A DNA stretch of 64,000 bases from a bacterium (lineage in GTDB: Bacteria > Oederibacteriota > CAKKQC01): the NCBI GenBank assembly GCA_919901855.1, contig CAKKQC010000040.1, positions 1-64,000 on the forward strand, in the 5' to 3' direction. Below are positions 61,556 through 64,000 of the stretch, piece after piece. Below the pieces are notes generated by a model. That model did not search any database and was not told where the DNA came from. It saw only the letters and a program-made list of their open reading frames with translations. The position numbers and the translations under genes are program-made. Every line of letters begins with the position of its first letter. The first letter of the stretch is position 1.

Positions 61556-63348
61556 CGCAGGGCCTCGTTCAGGATGCGCTGGGCGATCGGGGCCGCGACG
61601 CCGTGGCCGGTGCCCCCGTTCTCGCACAGGATCGCCATCGCGAGTTCAGGCTTGTCCGCGGGCGCGAAGCAGACGAACCAGCCATTGAGGCCCCGCTTGG
61701 CCGTTCCGGCGGTGCTCGTAATGCCCGCAATCTTCACGTGGAGCATCCGGGCCTTGCGCCCCAGCCCGGCGCTCACGAAGTTCGTCATGTGCCCGGTCAG
61801 CGCCGCGGCGGTCTCCTTCTTCATCGAGATCTTCCAGGGCTTCGGGGCGTGGTCCTGGATCAGGGCGCCCGTGACGCTCCGGATCTCGCGCACGAGCGTC
61901 GGGGTCATCATGACCCCGCCGTTGGCGACCGCGGCCGCGAGCATGGCCGCGTGCAGGGGGGTGACCCGGAAGTTCGTGCCGAGGCCGCAGGACGCCGCCG
62001 CCAGCTTGTACGCCGTGTCGGCGTCGAGCGGCGCGCGGCTGGTCGCGACCGGGATTTCAAGGGCGATGCGGTCCTGCTCGCCGAACCCGAAGCTTCGCAG
62101 GAACTGGGTGAGCGACGCGGCGCCGATCAGCGGGGCCATGCGCGCCATCGCAATGTTACAGGACGAGTTGAAGGCGTCCGAGAAGCTTCCGACCGTGCGG
62201 TGCGCGGTCCAGTCCCAGAACGGCTCGGGGCCGATCATGAGGTAGCCCCGGCAGCGGAAGGGGAACAGGCGCGACGTGTCCGCGTGCGACTCGAGGAGCG
62301 CGGCCATCGAGACGATCTTGGCGATCGAGCCCGGCTCATACAGGGAATCGAAGGCGCGATTGCGCAGGGGATCGTTGTCGTTCCCCATGATCTGGGCCCA
62401 TTTCCGGTTGAGCTGGTTGGGCCGGAACGTCGGATGCGAGACGGCCGCCAGAATGCTTCCCGTCGATGGTCGGATGATGACGACCGCCCCCTTCTGCCAG
62501 CCGAGGGCCGCGTCGACGATCCGCTGGAGCCGGGCGTCGATCGTGAGCGTGACTACGTTTCCCTGCATGGTGTCGCCGAGGGCCTCCTCGAGCCCCGCGC
62601 GGCCGTGGTCCGTCGTCCGGTACCCGACCACGTGGGCCGTCCAGAAGTCGCAGGGGTAGACCGGGGACGACGTCGCGAGATCGAGGGCGGCCAGCGGCTG
62701 ACCCGTCCGGTCGAGGATGTAGGGGATGTTGCCGCGGCTCCGGGCCTCCTGCGCGCGGGCGAGTGCGGCCTGAATCTCGGCGGACCGGGGGGCGAGGGCC
62801 AGCGCGAGCTGGTACTGGTCCACGGCCTTCGGGAGCTTCCCCTGGGCGTAAAGGAGCTGGCCCTGGAGGAGGTTCGCGACGGCGCTGCGGGGGTTCAGTT
62901 CCAGCGTGTGCTCGAGTTCGGCCTCGGCCTGGTCGTACGCGCCGCCGTCGAGGAGGCGCCGGGCCTCCTTCACGTGGTTGATGAACGGGTTCGAGCGTAA
63001 CCCCTTCGCGATCGCGGCCGTGTAGCTGTTTCGCGCCTTCGCGCGCCAGCCGGGCGCGGCCTGCTTGAGGAAGAGATAACCGGCGCAATCGTGGACCCAC
63101 GGGTGCTCGGGCTTGAGGGACCACGCGCGCTCGAAAGCCTCCTGCGCCTTCGGATACTCGCGGCGATCGATCGCGTGCCGCCCCTCGTAGAGGGCGGCCA
63201 GGAAGGAGAGACGGTCCTTCGCCAGCCAGCCCACGAAGAGGGCGAGGGCCAGCACGACCGCCAGCCGGCCCAACGGGCGCGGTGACCAGCGGCGGGCGTG
63301 CCGGCGGGGCTCGAACAGGCTTTCGCGCTTCCGGCGTCTGAGCAACAT
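61552..63348 (-). CDS. penicillin-binding protein transpeptidase with TPR N-terminus
   Basis: 598 aa. One membrane helix (28-46), then three or four TPR-like units (~50-205), then a transpeptidase domain. PBP motifs: SxxK as S341-I-A-K344 (active Ser), SxN as S396-C-N398. The KTG box aligns to AGITSTAGTAK at 541-551, where the Lys is absent (T-A-G-T-A). Either the enzyme tolerates the change or it is impaired. DARLQRIVDAAL and FKPNQLNR-like stretches fit class B PBPs of the FtsI/PBP2 group, but the pedestal is replaced by TPRs, an unusual build. First gene of the operon. Confidence 0.85.
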   Translation of the reverse strand: MLLRRRKRESLFEPRRHARRWSPRPLGRLAVVLALALFVGWLAKDRLSFLAALYEGRHAIDRREYPKAQEAFERAWSLKPEHPWVHDCAGYLFLKQAAPGWRAKARNSYTAAIAKGLRSNPFINHVKEARRLLDGGAYDQAEAELEHTLELNPRSAVANLLQGQLLYAQGKLPKAVDQYQLALALAPRSAEIQAALARAQEARSRGNIPYILDRTGQPLAALDLATSSPVYPCDFWTAHVVGYRTTDHGRAGLEEALGDTMQGNVVTLTIDARLQRIVDAALGWQKGAVVIIRPSTGSILAAVSHPTFRPNQLNRKWAQIMGNDNDPLRNRAFDSLYEPGSIAKIVSMAALLESHADTSRLFPFRCRGYLMIGPEPFWDWTAHRTVGSFSDAFNSSCNIAMARMAPLIGAASLTQFLRSFGFGEQDRIALEIPVATSRAPLDADTAYKLAAASCGLGTNFRVTPLHAAMLAAAVANGGVMMTPTLVREIRSVTGALIQDHAPKPWKISMKKETAAALTGHMTNFVSAGLGRKARMLHVKIAGITSTAGTAKRGLNGWFVCFAPADKPELAMAILCENGGTGHGVAAPIAQRILNEALR

Positions 63349-63354
63349 CGGCCA

Positions 63355-63360
63355 ATTGTA
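63355..63360 (-). promoter_or_regulatory. -10 box placed for a leaderless PBP mRNA
   Basis: On the minus strand TACAAT (63360-63355), 6 nt, then ATG (63348-63346). No Shine-Dalgarno and no good -35. The 210-bp divergent gap to 63572 otherwise holds only a short direct repeat (GCTTCAGGC / ACTTCAGCC) and the promoter for the right-hand gene. Confidence 0.4.
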
Positions 63361-63519
63361 GCCGATGCGGGGCTTCAGGCGACTTCAGCCGCCCTGCCCA
63401 GCGTGTGGCAAAGCGCCCGGTTCGGGGCTGTGCGAAGGCCGGACGACGGAGCATGCTGGAAACGGAAGGAGAGATGGCGATGGCAAGACGGAACGGGGTA
63501 GCGGGGCGCGACGGGCGGC

Positions 63520-63549
63520 TTGACACCCGCCGGGCGGGGTTGCTAGCGT
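63520..63549 (+). promoter_or_regulatory. promoter of the right-end gene
   Basis: TTGACA (63520-63525), 18 bp, extended -10 TGCTAGCGT (63541-63549). Transcription would start near 63556, just before ATG 63572. Confidence 0.5.
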
Positions 63550-63571
63550 GAGGCCCTCGGCGGACATTTCA

Positions 63572-64000
63572 TGCGCATCCGGCGCGTTTTCATGGCTCTG
63601 ATGACCGCGCTTCCGATCGCGGCTCCCTTCGGGGCCTCGCAGGCGGGAGCGGAGGGCACTGTCGCCGGGGTCTCCCTCGGCCTCGCGATGGTGTCGGATC
63701 AGCTCGTGGTGCGCGACAGCTTCCTCGGGGCCGCGCTGTTGCCGGCTCCGTCGGTGGGCGCGCACCTCCGCCGGGCACCGGAGTCGACCGGGGCTCTGGG
63801 CTGGGACCTGTCGATGGAATTCGCGCTGTTCGAGAGCGAGTCCGACAACCGGATCCGGATCTTCTATCTTCCGGCCGAGGCAGGCGCCCTGTTGGGGGTG
63901 ACCACCGTCCAGGATGTCGCGCTTGAACTGAGGGTCGCGGCCGGCGGGGCGCTGATCTCGGGTGGCCTGGGATCTACGCACGAGACGATCGGCCTCGGGC
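63572..64000 (+). CDS. secreted beta-rich protein, 3' end beyond the window
   Basis: Open from ATG 63572 to the window end (143 codons, no stop). Signal peptide RIRRVFMALMTALPIAAPFGASQAGA with cleavage near Ala-Glu-Gly. The mature part alternates strands (VAGVSLGLAMVSDQL, GWDLSMEFALFES, IRIFYLPAEAGALLG, VALELRVAAGGAL), the look of an outer-membrane beta-barrel. No family recognised in the visible part. Confidence 0.6.

Overview
The window is a high-GC, gene-dense stretch of a diderm (Gram-negative-type) bacterial chromosome. It carries LPS genes (kdsD, a lauroyl/myristoyl-type acyltransferase, the lptC/lptA/lptB export set, an O-antigen ligase), several outer-membrane beta-barrels of the PorV/UPF0164 kind, proteins ending in FlgD-like Ig domains, the LL-diaminopimelate aminotransferase route (dapB-dapL) and a SUF-only Fe-S system. 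This mix is typical of FCB-related or Elusimicrobiota-like uncultured lineages, but I cannot place it to a phylum from the sequence alone. There is no rRNA, tRNA, CRISPR array or intact transposase.

Layout. Positions 51-5933 (minus): rarA, an ArnT-like glycosyltransferase, an ADP-ribosylglycohydrolase family protein, a double-CDGSH Fe-S protein and an RluA-type pseudouridine synthase. Upstream of rarA, on the same strand, is a strong candidate 6S RNA gene (about 6103-6298) with its own sigma70-type promoter. Positions 6372-13059 (minus): a complete SUF operon, rrf2-sufC-sufB-sufD-sufS-sufU/sufT fusion, followed by a WaaE-like glycosyltransferase. Almost every junction is a 1-4 bp stop/start overlap. 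Positions 13217-24737 (plus): O-antigen ligase, methyltransferase, glycosidase-like protein, a HigBA-type toxin-antitoxin pair, a DUF2723 membrane protein, a coiled-coil zinc-ribbon protein, and the kdsD-lpxL-lptC-x-lptA-lptB LPS block.

Positions 24933-37711 (plus) hold the most striking region. Two tandem copies of a two-gene module each contain a very large secreted DUF11-repeat protein with a C-terminal FlgD-like domain, coupled by a 4-bp overlap to a UPF0164/PorV-like barrel that carries its own C-terminal FlgD-like domain. A third, diverged module (53841-57907) pairs a beta-propeller surface protein with a PorV-like barrel fused to a CsgG-like domain. Between them lie a polytopic glycosyltransferase-like protein, an ABC-2 exporter, a free-standing PorV/PorQ protein, HU, a WYL regulator, rnhB, dapB, dapL, folK, a deoxynucleoside kinase, lipA, a PfkB sugar kinase and a methyltransferase.

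The right end (58360-63348, minus) carries a nucleotidyltransferase-like protein, a sugar-phosphate isomerase/epimerase-like protein, and an operon of a TPR-penicillin-binding protein, a P1-nuclease/phospholipase-C-fold secreted enzyme and a TlpA thioredoxin. A plus-strand secreted protein runs off the end.

Two general features stand out. Many start codons are non-ATG (GTG, TTG and apparently CTG), usually in NTGA stop/start overlaps. Several transcription units begin with a -10-like hexamer 5-9 nt before the start codon and no Shine-Dalgarno, which suggests leaderless mRNAs. A small dispersed inverted-repeat element (about 30-bp ends) occurs at least three times, and one copy appears to truncate a cupin gene.
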